Origin: Amyelois transitella
Taxonomy: Eukaryota; Arthropoda; Insecta; Lepidoptera; Pyralidae
DNA length: 64,000 bases
Assembly: GCF_032362555.1 (NCBI RefSeq)
Contig: NC_083520.1
Span: forward strand, 7,068,001 to 7,132,000
Direction of reading: 5' to 3'
Position numbers and translations under genes: made by a program. The notes under the pieces are model-generated. The model searched no databases and was not told where the DNA came from. It saw only the letters and a program-made list of their open reading frames with translations. This document shows positions 47,701-64,000 of this stretch, in pieces. Each line of letters begins with the position of its first letter. Positions within the stretch are counted from its first letter, which is position 1.

Positions 47701-48243
47701 TTACGGAGCTCAGACGAGAATCACTATGAATAATAAATTATCTGTTCTTCTATAATTATGTGAATCTACTACTAAACTACATGAAAACTTACTGCTAAAT
47801 TGGTACTTAAGAACGAACATGGTATGTAATAAAACATTTTAATTTCTTACCTTAGCATTACCTGTGAATATACTATCATTGGTTATTTCAGTCTCATTAG
47901 CTTTAGTAACCCTAATCAGAGGAACTGTTCCCGTAGTAGATTCCTTCGCTGGTGGCACATTATTAGTAGCTTCGGGGCTGCTTTGTAATAAATTTTTGGT
48001 TTCAAGTGCTATATCTTCGGCATGCTTCAAAATTAACTCCACGTCTTCAACATCTTCTCCGATAATTCTTTCCTTTTCTTTACCGGCCGATAATTTGTTA
48101 ATTTCACTAAAAATCATCTTAATTTCCTCATCGCTATCTTTGTAAGTCTCGCAAGTCTTTTCAAAATGTAAAAATTCTTTGGTAGACACACTGTTGTCGT
48201 TAGACTGAGGGTCTGGATTACTGGATACAGAGCATTCTGCCAT
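35799..48243 (-). CDS. Cep162: CEP162-like coiled-coil protein
   Basis: Minus-strand exons in transcript order: 48243-47851, 38110-37552, 37461-36946, 36850-36636, 36026-35799 (TAA). All phases join, giving 636 residues. Almost all of residues 190-610 is predicted coiled coil. [16 protein letters not shown] followed by an [21 protein letters not shown] helix resembles the best-conserved block of CEP162, an axoneme-binding protein that promotes cilium transition-zone assembly. Exons 2-5 are well supported. The assignment of 47851-48243 (acidic; starts MAECSVSS) as exon 1 is inference: its donor is phase 0, exon 2 needs phase 0, no other acceptor for it is evident nearby, and an RFX X-box lies in its promoter. 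The first intron is then 9.7 kb and contains a whole carboxypeptidase gene on the other strand. A 30-base exon at 38244-38215 is a phase-compatible alternative start. Confidence 0.65.
36076..36320 (+). repeat. Family A repeat, diverged, nearly full length
   Basis: Carries acatacataaatatgctcac, ggtagactgagctaacagtc, agtgtcaggttgct, gacatccatgggaaag and tgccgggaaccacacag in order. It lies in the last intron of the CEP162-like gene. Confidence 0.75.
36484..36584 (-). repeat. Family B repeat, 3' part, reverse
   Basis: Contains gaggaaaactgcacattcag, taactggatgtgtatccatg, and tgggttaggttcctgcagag, matching family B in reverse. Confidence 0.65.
38215..38244 (-). CDS. Alternative 5' exon of the CEP162-like gene (tentative)
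   Basis: On the minus strand an ATG at 38244 opens ten codons ([10 protein letters not shown]) ending at a gtaaag donor at 38214. The exon is phase 0 and joins in frame to exon 2 at 38110 across a 104-base intron. This would give a 515-residue short form starting just before the coiled coil. With only ten codons, chance cannot be excluded. Confidence 0.3.
38502..38717 (+). CDS. Small open reading frame of unknown status (71 aa)
   Basis: ATG in good context (gctcaaATGG) opens 71 codons starting [19 protein letters not shown] recognise no family, signal peptide or membrane segment. It lies divergently from the possible alternative CEP162-like start at 38244 and inside the proposed large intron. 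It could be an upstream exon of something else, a non-coding transcript, or chance. Confidence 0.2.
   Translation: MENRCIPNFTLRGEDVAGTNVMKMMTKQVAAPAESIGNIEGKTGVSAYNETQNRSIFINTIYKRMQVKYRQ
38718..39210. other. Upstream region of second carboxypeptidase
   Basis: AT-rich with no exon recognised. It leads into the TATA-like element at 39211. Confidence 0.45.
39211..39217 (+). promoter_or_regulatory. TATA-like box of second carboxypeptidase
   Basis: TATAAGG, 61 bases before the start codon at 39278, fits a focused promoter with a leader of about 35 bases. Confidence 0.5.
39278..45919 (+). CDS. Secreted M14A zinc carboxypeptidase, second copy (B-like pocket), nested in the CEP162-like gene
   Basis: Constitutive exons: 39278-39374, 41256-41558, 41633-41824, 42667-42800, 42897-43057, 43359-43484, 44937-45033, 45235-45381, 45680-45919 (TGA); 498 residues. 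A 117-base candidate cassette exon lies at 42211-42327. The start ATG has a strong context (gccATGG) and a signal peptide ([17 protein letters not shown]). An unusually long acidic stretch (about residues 30-110) precedes the M14 propeptide. Zinc ligands are His263 and Glu266 (HAREW) and His387 (TYHSYG); Asn334-Arg335 (NRN), Tyr439 and catalytic Glu461 are present. The position-255 equivalent is Asp446 (GGSDDWA), the residue that gives B-type enzymes their preference for C-terminal Lys or Arg. Several intron positions and two exon lengths (161 and 147) match the first carboxypeptidase, so the two are old duplicates. Secretion and zymogen activation are inferred from family. Confidence 0.92.
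40541..40570. repeat. Perfect inverted repeat, 12-bp arms
   Basis: aactgaattcaa (40541-40552) pairs with ttgaattcagtt (40559-40570) around ccgggt, in intron 1 of the second carboxypeptidase. Confidence 0.7.
40892..40946. repeat. Perfect 25-bp inverted repeat
   Basis: Arms 40892-40916 and 40922-40946 are exact reverse complements with a tcaaa loop, in intron 1 of the second carboxypeptidase. Short gttgg and ccaac motifs lie further out (40861-40865, 40948-40952). Confidence 0.9.
42211..42327 (+). CDS. Candidate cassette exon of second carboxypeptidase (39 aa)
   Basis: A good acceptor (tttgttgcag ending at 42210) opens a frame that enters at codon position 2 and leaves after position 1 at a weak donor (gttcgt, 42328). 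The neighbouring exons end and begin in the same phase, so inclusion adds exactly 39 residues without shifting the frame. The encoded peptide ([17 protein letters not shown]..., rich in aromatic residues) has no stop and looks protein-like. It would sit between the propeptide and the mature enzyme. Confidence 0.5.
44050..44466 (+). repeat. Family A repeat, split by inserted sequence
   Basis: The 5' part (caggcagagccaacaatgtt, gccgcgttcagctgg) and middle (agtgtcaggttgctagccca) are separated by unrelated DNA. The 3' end (tttttacgacatccgaagtg, cgggaaccacacggcgc) is also displaced. In intron 6 of the second carboxypeptidase (between exons 43359-43484 and 44937-45033). Confidence 0.65.
45120..45617 (+). 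repeat. Source copy of the 498-bp duplication (contains carboxypeptidase exon 9 region)
   Basis: Matches 47268-47765 over 498 bases with no indel and one substitution (G at 45287, A at 47435). It contains the exon at 45235-45381 and parts of both flanking introns. Confidence 0.95.
46142..46147 (+). terminator. Poly(A) signal of second carboxypeptidase
   Basis: AATAAA 222 bases after the stop. Confidence 0.5.
46213..46468 (-). repeat. Family A repeat, full length, reverse
   Basis: A clean copy from cgtgtggttcccggcactat to ccgcaagggatatagacgtg. It and the copies at 17421 and 21918 are the best for building a consensus. Confidence 0.85.
46640..46976 (-). repeat. Family B repeat, nearly full length, reverse
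   Basis: Contains gaggaaacctgcacattcag, acctgactcacccaatccag, and ctctccagagtggtgaggat, the full family B order in reverse. An open frame here (46787-46984) is part of the repeat. Confidence 0.8.
47063..47268. repeat. 206-bp duplicate of the CEP162-like exon 1 end, outer copy
   Basis: Identical, as read, to 47775-47980. It contains the last ~130 bases of the minus-strand exon 1, its gtaaga donor, and adjoining intron. Its right end shares one base with the start of the inserted carboxypeptidase segment. Confidence 0.95.
47268..47765 (+). pseudogene. Duplicated carboxypeptidase exon 9 segment (orphan copy)
   Basis: A 498-base copy of 45120-45617 placed 2148 bases downstream. It includes a complete exon with acceptor and donor (47383-47529), in which the Ser after the zinc-ligand His is changed to Asn (YHSYG to YHNYG). 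It lies after the gene's stop codon and poly(A) signal and has no downstream catalytic exon, so it is not expected to be used. It interrupts the CEP162-like exon 1 region. Confidence 0.9.
47775..47980. repeat. 206-bp duplicate of the CEP162-like exon 1 end, inner copy
   Basis: This copy is continuous with the rest of the minus-strand exon (to 48243), so it is the functional one. Nine filler bases (47766-47774) separate it from the inserted segment. Confidence 0.95.
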
Positions 48244-48708
48244 TTTAAAGGAACACCCTATTCAATTTTCACTGTTACATTAATATTTAAAATTCTACTG
48301 TAAACGACAGCGACACTCAAATAAAACCAAGGAAAAGATCTGTGAAAAAGACTGATCAATTCATAATTTATTTTGTTTTCGATTTTCAATCAATCAAACA
48401 CATATGACAGTTGCTAAGCAACCAATTTTTTTTTTATGGAAATTTTTCCTTCCAGCCAGTAGTTTTCGGTAATTGACGATTGGCGTCACTACCACACAAG
48501 TCTTCATTACCACTCTATCAATAAAACATGTGAAACGACCATTAAGATTTTTAAATTGGCAACATTGGTATTTATGAATGTCATTGTCACGCCAACGTCA
48601 ATTGTATTAAATTTTGTTTCGTCTTGATTTGATTCTGTGAATAAAATTTCACTTGGTTGATTGTGTGGAAAAAATACAAAATATACCTTAGCATAGATTC
48701 TCTCAGAT
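48244..48708. promoter_or_regulatory. Bidirectional promoter, CEP162-like gene (-) and PRPF6 (+)
   Basis: Only 465 bases separate the two divergent start codons (48243 minus, 48709 plus). The stretch holds no other gene. The X-box-like palindrome at 48410-48422 lies in its left half, nearer the CEP162-like gene. Confidence 0.6.
48410..48422. promoter_or_regulatory. RFX X-box-like palindrome
   Basis: GTTGCTAAGCAAC fits the X-box pattern RYYNYY-N(1-3)-RRNRAC at every position and is a perfect palindrome around its central A. It lies about 167 bases upstream of the proposed CEP162-like start codon, the usual spacing for ciliary genes controlled by RFX factors. Confidence 0.55.
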
Positions 48709-56610
<7,902 letters not shown>

Positions 56611-57323
56611 AATAACAGGTATTTTATTAAGGATGTATGTATATTATGCCTGCAGTAATATAAAGAACTACATACTCTCAAGAATACCTGTTCCGAAAAT
56701 TTGTGATATTTGTTCGGAACTATATTTATAAAATGTTTCTTAAAATAGTGTCAAACGAGTGAAAGTATTTTATCGGAATTTATTGATTCTTGTTTCCTAC
56801 ATTTTGATACGTGTTTCCAACCAAATAGAGAGGGAGTATGTTTTATAAACCCGAAGCAAGGCTGCCGAGCCGCACCATGGAGAAAAATGGTTCCAGATCT
56901 CCAAGGAAAACCAACTCGTGCTTTTGCACGGAACAGTCTGTTCCGTCGTAAAATACCTGTATCGAGGTGATGTAGTACTTGAAGATACTTATATTAAAAT
57001 AAACAAATAGTTGCTGTCAAGAAAAGAGATACCTGTTTCGAAGATAATTAATACATGTTTCGAAGTGTATCGATACCTGTTCCGGAGTACTTACATTGAT
57101 ACTTGTTCCAAAGTCTATTGGTATGTTTCGAAGAATAAGAACAAGTGATGGATTTTATCAAAGTATTCTGTGCGTACTGATACCTGTTCCCATTTAGTAA
57201 TACGTACTTCAAGAAATAATGTGTAGTGGATTTTAATGACTATGTTATATATAGTGTAAGTGATTTTGTTTCATAGTATTCTTATAAGAATGTTTACTTT
57301 TGGAATTGATATCTATCAATAAA
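56611..57323 (+). other. PRPF6 3' UTR with decayed copy of the last exon and short degenerate repeats
   Basis: Bases 56863-56965 are a diverged copy of the last exon (gctgccgagccgcaccatgg, tctccaaggaaaa, ttttgcacggaac). A motif like atacctgttccgaagta recurs about eight times between 56590 and 57200 with many changes. The poly(A) signal AATAAA at 57318-57323 would end the transcript. Confidence 0.65.
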
Positions 57324-58320
57324 TATATTTAAGTACTATTTACTTATTTTTCCTTGTCTTCATTTATTGATTTAAATGTTGGTTTTTCTTTACTTTGGTA
57401 TTTTTTAGGCAAATACATAGGTATATGTAAAGATTTGTGGTCTCTGCATATCCCTTCCAGAAAAGATTTCATGTTTGTTTTGTTCCAGTAGAAAATTTTG
57501 ACTATAAATTTATATTCGCATATAGAACATTCACTGGTTGCCTATCATTTTAATGTGTTAAGTTTAACTTTGAGTGCAATTTCTTCTAATAATGAAACAA
57601 ATTGTAGTACAAGAAGGACTAAACCCACCAATTTTCATCAGCCCTCATTTGTATTTTACACGCTTGTAACCTCTGCCTTAGGCCAAAGCCGATCGAAGAA
57701 TATCATAAATCTAGAAGATACTATTTTTTTTTTATTTAAAAAAAATGTTAACATTATACATTTTTAAAGTCAATCTTATTAGTATTGTTTATGACATTCC
57801 ATTTTTATAGTTAAATGCAGCTGTCTCTCAAGAATTAAATCTAAATCTGTTCTGTTGATAATAACATAGTTACGTCGACCACGTGCGGTCATAAAATATG
57901 ATACGCTGCTAAGTTTGACAAAAACATTTAAAATTATCTCAGTTGCCACGAAACATTTTAAACAAGTCCTCAATTTTTTTACTTTGCATACATATGCCGG
58001 CCAATGACATTAAAACGCTCTCCGTTTACGAAATTGGAGTATAATAACAATTGTGAACGCGGTAAACACCTTTTATAAAAGTTCTATAAATAAATAATGC
58101 GCGCGAGTTTGTGTGAGTTTGAATCAAAAGCGTGCGCTGGCGCAGCGCCAACCCTTCGCTGCGCATGCGTGCGCTAAATAGCTACACGAATTTTTCACTT
58201 CTTTCTCTTCCCAAAACCGAAAGCCGTGGCATTTATCTGCGATGCTCAAATAACATAAGTGAAAAAGTAGAAATAGTGAGTGTAAAAATATAATTTTAGG
58301 TATAAATAGTGCTGTGCAAA
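57324..58320. promoter_or_regulatory. Intergenic region and promoter of the LRR gene
   Basis: AT-rich with no exon until about 58080, then a GC-richer promoter-like stretch. It contains a palindrome tggcgcagcgcca (58138-58150) and TGCGCATGCGTG at 58160-58171, one base away from the NRF-1/Ewg consensus. This lies 150 bases before the start codon at 58321. Confidence 0.45.
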
Positions 58321-60089
58321 ATGTCGCCTAAGTTACCAGTGCCGCCCCTGCAAGAGATCACATTATCGTTGGTAGCCCGGCAGCTCATTCACACTCTCTC
58401 AAGGGTCGCATCAGAAGAAGATGCGGCTTTGCCTTTCACCATGGTCTCGTCTTACTACGAAAGCATGGGAGCCACCAGCGACATATTCCAAGATCTCCTC
58501 AACTTAATACTTAGTTCGGAATATCTCGATCCGTCTGTTAGATACTTTTCTATGCGACTGCTACTCAAAGAAAATGTGAAAAGCCTAGCGACAGGAATCT
58601 TTCCTTGCCCTTATTACAGAAAAGTCCTTGAGCTGATTGTTGAGCAAGGGCACCACTTGACTTCGCTTAACCTGAAAGGAGTGTGGGTGAAAGACGAACA
58701 TTTAGCGCTTATGTACCAATTAATAAAAAATTTAAGCAATTTAACTGCATTGAACATACCGTATATCGCTAATGACGAAGTGCTCAAGTTTATTGGAGAA
58801 AATAACAAGGTTTTAAAACTGCTAGATGTATCTGGTGAAACTGATATAACAGAGATAGGTATAGATGCGATGTTGAGAGGGAACCCGCAGCTGACGCAAA
58901 GTTTAACAGTAGTAAACATTGGAATGTACGGTGAAGAGAACATTGACCATACTGATGTGGCTTTGTTAATAAGGCAACTGCCTAATTTGACCAATTTAGG
59001 CAGTTATTCGTTCGTCGGGAAATCAATCTACCATATTTACAACAGCGATTGCCCACCAAATTTCAAAACGAAGTTACAATATTTGCATGATGTACAAACA
59101 AATTTACGTACGATGAAAGCTATCGTCGCACTGTGTCCGATGTTAGAGACAATTTATTTGGAAGAGCCCGACCAAGGGGTGTTGCAACTGGTCAAAGAGT
59201 TGAATTATCTAAACAAGATTAAGCTTAATAAATTCCAATGCCATGAACTACATCAGCTATTAGATAAAATTGGATATAAGATAGTAACTCTTATGTTGTC
59301 AGCGTCGATGGGGTCCTTCAATTTTACCAGGATAGCAGAAACATGTAGGAACTTAGAGAGTTTAGAGTTTTACCAGATACAGACGGCGACGCACGAGGAA
59401 GAGATCCCTTTCAATAAGTTGGAACACATTGAGATCATACATGGGAACTTGTCTACGCCCTGTCTCAAATACTTGATGACGGGCAGCCCCAATTTAAAGA
59501 AGCTGATTATTGGAGACGAAATCAGACTGGATGACAATGACATGGCACGGTAAGGGGTTTTATATATTACAATAATTTTTTTTAATTTTAAAATCATTAA
59601 TTGATGATACACAATTTACTTTTTTCCATAAGTACTATTTTGCATGTAGAATAAATATTTTCGTTATTGTAGTGAAAGCTAGCTAAATGTTCACCACCCA
59701 TGTTTTTTGAGAATTATTATTGAAAATATATATGTAGGTACAAATATTCCGAATTATGGTACAAAAACTTAACACCACCAAAAATAAATACTAGGATGGG
59801 AAATATTTTAAAACCTCAATGATTTAAGACTTCTTCCATCGCATCTTACAGATTAGTCCGCCGGTACAAGTTTGAGAGCCTCGAAGGCATATGGTTCCCA
59901 AACGCACCACGGCTCACTCGAGACACGGTCGAGCTGCTCATGGAATGCTGTCCGAAACTCCAAAGCCTTGGTCAGCTCAGCGGGTGGCAGTTCACTCCGG
60001 ACGACATGATGCTGATGAGGGCTATAATAGCCAGCACAAATATCGACTTGGTGCTCTCACCACTTGGTATATTCCAGCAGGGTAATTAG
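58321..60089 (+). CDS. Leucine-rich-repeat protein of unknown function
   Basis: Two exons, 58321-59549 and 59852-60089 (TAG), 488 residues, phase 2 junction (cg|a). I do not recognise the family member. About residues 100-480 form irregular LRRs of the F-box/AMN1 type, with repeated motifs such as LTSLNLKGVWVKDEHL, LTALNIPYIANDEVLKFI and LKKLIIGDEIRLDDNDM. The first ~95 residues are helical, Leu-rich and not LRR (SLVARQLIHTLSRVASEED), possibly a docking domain. There is no signal peptide or membrane segment, so it is probably intracellular; an adaptor role like those of substrate receptors is only a guess. I chose ATG 58321 (gcaaaATGTCG); the frame is open slightly further upstream. The final exon could also splice at a gtaatt donor at 60082, which would extend the protein, but I saw no later exon. 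Confidence 0.85.
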
Positions 60090-62791
60090 TGGACATTGAC
60101 TGCTAAAAATATTTTTGAATTAAGTATTTTTTATGATTTACTTGTTACGTCGAGCACACACTTCGTGAAGGCCATTCTGAAGTTTACAGTTCATTTCTTT
60201 ACTCATACATACATACATACATATAATCACGTCTATATCCCTTGCGGGGTAGACAGAGCCAACAGTCCTGAGCGGACTGATAGGCCACGTTCAGCTATTT
60301 GGCTTTAAGATAGAATTGAGATTCGAATAGTGACAAGTTGCTAGCCTATCGCCTAAAAAAAGAATCTCAAGTTTGTAAGCCTATCCCTTTCTTTACTCAC
60401 TGAAATAAAGGTAGTCGCAGTCTTGATGCATCTTAATACATATAATAAACCATGAGAAGAAAAAGCAAAATTAAATAACAGATTTGATAATGAATTGCTT
60501 TTGCTATTAAAGAAACTTTATTTTAGAAATGTTTTTTTAAAACGCAAAGACGTATCAATATTATTAGTTTTCTTCCAGTACATAAATAAATTGACTTAAG
60601 TAACGTTTATGTCAATAAGCCATAATTAAAAGCTAAGACAAATTTAAAAAAAAATATGCTGGTAAATTTCCATCTAACCTTGACAAAAGACGTTATTATC
60701 CTTTTTGGCCAGAAATGAAAGTAAAAATCCTCGATATTGGCTGAATTATGAAATTATTTATACATCTACGAAGCCACGATATAAATATCAAATAGTCTGG
60801 CTTAAAAAAAACACAATTGAATTAGTTACATACTCTCACATCAGGAGATCAGTTATTGATACCATAAAACAGGAAAATCTTTCTTAACTACTTAGTCAAA
60901 TAAAAGTTTTGTTAATATACATAATACATTAAGAAAAATTAAAATTTCATATTTCTTTAATAAACATTTATTGTTTATAATTCTGTGATTTTATTTTATT
61001 TACAAAGCATGTGCTTTATTTATTATGTATACATAATATTATTTATAACCATTATAGTTTATATATTACCTTTACATACATACTCATATATGTTGTAGAA
61101 AACACGTTTATTTTTCAACATTGTTTTTATACATTTCTTAAACGGACGGAGGCATGTCCATATTAATATATACCTTTGTTTCAGTTCATTGACAATCTAC
61201 CTATTCCGATCTTTATTCATAACATACATTGTCGGTAACAGTATTCCTTAGAATAAATATAGCATTAATATTTCAGTAAAAATTACAACACACCTGTTAT
61301 TATTAATTATTAATTCCCAAAAAATGGAGCTTCATTAAAGTTATTGTTTTCTCTCCGAGTACACCAAAAGCAAGTTTGTCAGAAGCAATGCAGAAATCTA
61401 CAGAATTAATCCGGCCCCGTACGAAGTTGTTATATAAGAAACTTTTCTAACTTGTCACATCAAATTAAAACACGGACCGGCTCAAACTGCTCTCTTCTGA
61501 CATAAATTCATTCTCGAGTGTGCCTCGCTATGCCTCGAGTGTGACCCTGTACATTTTCGACTCATTCAGTTACGACGAGCGGCGGCGACGAGATGGCCGC
61601 TTTGCAATGATAGTCTGATAAGTCAACTTTTATATAGGTAGTAATGTATGTAATGTAATGTATCTACCTACATCCTTATCCCTACTAATATTATAAACTA
61701 ACTATGCCTGACTGTTACGTTTTCAGTGGTTTAACTGAATCAGTTTGGATTAAATTTGGTACAAAAATAAAGTTGACCATAAGGAAAACATAGAATACTT
61801 TTTATTAAATTGCAGAATTTCGATGGAAAAACAAATGATAGAATTAGTAGCAGTCTTAAGGTGATTTAAAAATAAATGTGAAACACATATTCAAAATATA
61901 AGGTGGTTTAATGACGTAATGTGTTGACGCACTACTGTAATGTCTTGCGATGGACTAGACGAAGCGGTAGTGTACAGAGATGCACTCGTCTCCACTGGCG
62001 AGGGAAAGAGAAACCCTTTGATTCGCACACAAAAAACTAACACGACGTGCTCTTGCACGCGAGGCGAGGCGCGGGAAGATTTGGATAAACGATTTTATCC
62101 TGTCCATTCTCGTCCATTTCTGTATCGTGGACCCTCGCTGAGGGTGTACAGACACCATAACAACACTGCGCGAGAAACAACGCCCGTATCCTGTCCTAAT
62201 TTTTTTTTGTATAAGAAAACTAATATTTTGTCTGCGACGCATTTATTCAGTTTTATGAGTGTTCTGACGTCCTTTTCTATTAAGAAAACATTTTGTCATT
62301 AAAAACCCCCGGATAACCTTTTAAAAGTTAAAATCATGATTTCTAATAGTTTACATGAAAAATGAAGATAAAACCATGATTTCTAATAGTTTACATGAAA
62401 AATATAGTAACTATCGTTGTAATAAATAAATAATACCCGAGCTTTATTTGAAATTGAAATTAACAAACTTTTTAAGTCCTGTCTACGAAACTTGTGTATG
62501 TACTTGTAAGTGGTTTTGACGTTTCTTATTAAACATTATTAAAAACATTTTAACAATGGGGTTCATAGATTGATATCGCACATTTAATTATTAAAATTGA
62601 TATACATTGACTTCCTAAGCTTAAAACAATATATAGGAAATATTCATTTAATATACGAGTACGAGTATGTATGAAATTCATTGCGAGTCAACTAGCCTGT
62701 TATAATAACTCACGAGATTAATAAACGACTCATTTCGGAGATAAACTTTTACAGAGTTGAACAAAAGAGACAAACAAAACTAGTAATAATA
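60090..62791. other. Intergenic region, LRR gene to BEN-domain gene (convergent)
   Basis: AT-rich. Contains a truncated family A copy, a poly(A) signal for the LRR gene at 60404-60409, and a 31-base direct duplication (62332-62362 and 62373-62403). An AATAAA on the minus strand at 62443-62448 could end the BEN-domain transcript. A moderately GC-rich island at about 61940-62160 has no exon I can support. Confidence 0.55.
60204..60389 (+). repeat. Family A repeat, 3' truncated
   Basis: Starts with five catacata units, then ataatcacgtctatatccct and ggtagacagagccaacag, and runs to aagcctatccctt. The last ~60 bases of the family are missing. Confidence 0.85.
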
Positions 62792-63561
62792 TTAATTAGT
62801 AGTTGCCTCTGTTACAGCTTTATCGTTTTTTTCTTCTTCAGGTACTTTTTTGTCATCAACTTTTTCTTGTTTGTTCACTGAGGCTAGAGCCTTTCTTTTA
62901 TCTTGCCTCATTTTAAACATCTTACATTCATCGGCACACTTGGTGGTGATAATACTTCTGAAATGATACATTTGATTGAGTTTAGAGATAAATTGTAATA
63001 ATAATAATATATTAATAGTTATATAATACTACATGTGCCCGCGACTTCGTCCGCGTGGAATAGTTATTTTGGGCATCACTGAAGCCCTCAAAGATTTTTT
63101 TGCACATATTCCATTATTTCTTTGCTCCTTATAGCTTGAATTTCAATTCGAACCAGTAGTTATTGAGATTAGCGCGTTCAAACAAACAAACTTCAGCTTT
63201 ATAATATTAGTAAAGATAAACGGATTGAAGCATCACTAATTAAATTTAAGTAGTGCAAGGTAACAATTATTTAGTTAGTAGTTTAATTCAGAAAAAAATG
63301 TGGGAAATATGAATAAATATTAAATTTAGAAATAAGCATAACCTATACTCCTGATGTTTTCTGTGTACATAAATTGGATAATTATAAATCCATTAATAAA
63401 AAAATACCTATTCTTACCTAATAAGATTTTCTTTAACGTTAAATCTGTCCTGGATTTCCATGATAACATCTGATATTATTTTTGGATCGAGACACATTTT
63501 TGCTGGTTTGTTCTGAAACGCTGGTGACCTCTTCCCGGTTAGAGAGTGAGTTGCTAGGATC
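62792..63561 (-). CDS. BEN-domain protein, C-terminal exons (partial at the window edge)
   Basis: Two minus-strand exons: 63561-63418 and 62957-62792 (TAA), joined in phase (AG|A = Arg). The upstream part is beyond the window. The encoded 103 residues contain the C-terminal half of a BEN domain: LTGKRSPAFQNKPAKM, then LDPKIISDVIMEIQDRF, then IRSIITTKCADECKMFKMR. BEN domains bind DNA or chromatin proteins and often repress transcription. A short Lys/Glu-rich tail ends the protein. A SINE-like repeat lies in the intron. Which BEN protein this is cannot be told from the C-terminus. Confidence 0.8.
63028..63215 (+). mobile_element. SINE-like element in BEN-gene intron
   Basis: Starts tgcccgcgacttcgtccgcg and ends aacttcagctttataatatt followed by agta. 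This start and end are shared by a short element found throughout lepidopteran genomes. It is about 180 bp with little decay at either end. Confidence 0.6.
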
Positions 63562-63756
63562 CTGGAATTTAAACGAATAAATATATACCAAATTGAATAA
63601 AATTCTAAAATTAACGTACATGCGGGATCAAAAGTACATAGATAGGACTATCATTTACTCTGCATATCTTTCGAAACTTTTGTCATTATTTTTATAGTTT
63701 CAGGTAATGCTTGCTCAGGACGAACTATGCATCTAATTAATGAAAATTTATAATTA

Positions 63757-64000
63757 TGCTTATAGTCACGTCTATATCCATTTCGGGGTAGACAAAGTCA
63801 ACAGTCTTGGAAAGACTGAAAGGCCACCTTGAGCTGTGTGATTTTATGATAGAATTTAGATTCAAATAGTGACAGGTTGCTAGTAAATACATCGTCTACA
63901 AGAGGTATTTCAAGTTCATAAGTTTTTATCTTAGTCGCCTTTTACGACATCCATGATAATGATATCCAGTGGTTCTATTTTAAAGCGCCGGAAACCACAT
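63757..64000 (+). repeat. Family A repeat, full length, cut by window end
   Basis: From tagtcacgtctatatccatt through aatagtgacaggttgctagt to gcgccggaaaccacat, where the window ends. Confidence 0.8.

Noticed and set aside
61940..62302. 120-codon frame in a GC-richer island between the LRR and BEN genes
   Set aside because: No domain, signal peptide or splice logic, and both strands are open there, which suggests base composition rather than coding.

Overview
The window is nuclear DNA of a moth or butterfly. The genes have small exons with GT-AG introns and insect-type protein families. The non-coding DNA is AT-rich and full of short dispersed repeats of a type I know from Lepidoptera, including about twenty copies or fragments of one ~250-bp family and a tRNA-derived SINE. 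There are no operons, phage, CRISPR arrays or bacterial signals. All exon models below were assembled by hand from splice sites, reading-frame phase and recognisable protein sequence.

Layout, left to right. 1-15.8 kb: no exon recognised; probably intron or regulatory DNA of a Runt-family gene. 15.8-19.3 kb (+): the last two exons of that RUNX/Runt transcription factor, ending in the Groucho-binding VWRPY. 20.9-27.5 kb (+): fl(2)d/WTAP, a subunit of the m6A RNA-methylation and splicing complex. 27.6-33.4 kb (+): a complete nine-exon secreted M14 zinc carboxypeptidase. 35.8-48.2 kb (-): a coiled-coil protein resembling the C-terminal part of CEP162 (centriole and cilium transition zone). Its best 5' exon lies 9.7 kb upstream, so a second secreted M14 carboxypeptidase (39.3-45.9 kb, +) sits inside its first intron on the opposite strand. 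48.7-56.6 kb (+): the complete 17-exon PRPF6 (U5/tri-snRNP splicing factor), head-to-head with the CEP162-like gene. 58.3-60.1 kb (+): a leucine-rich-repeat protein I cannot name. 62.8-63.6 kb (-): the C-terminal exons of a BEN-domain protein that continues past the window.

The genes do not form one pathway. Two (fl(2)d and PRPF6) act in nuclear RNA processing, two are secreted peptidases that kept the same exon pattern, and two are transcription or chromatin factors seen only in part.

The most interesting points are structural. A 498-bp segment carrying carboxypeptidase exon 9 has been copied into the first CEP162-like exon region, flanked by a 206-bp duplication of that region. PRPF6 exon 15 has been amplified into a tandem array. 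A perfect RFX X-box-like palindrome lies in the promoter shared by the CEP162-like gene and PRPF6. The second carboxypeptidase has a phase-symmetric candidate cassette exon. Several long, nearly perfect fold-backs look like template-switch products. I see no clearly new multi-gene system.
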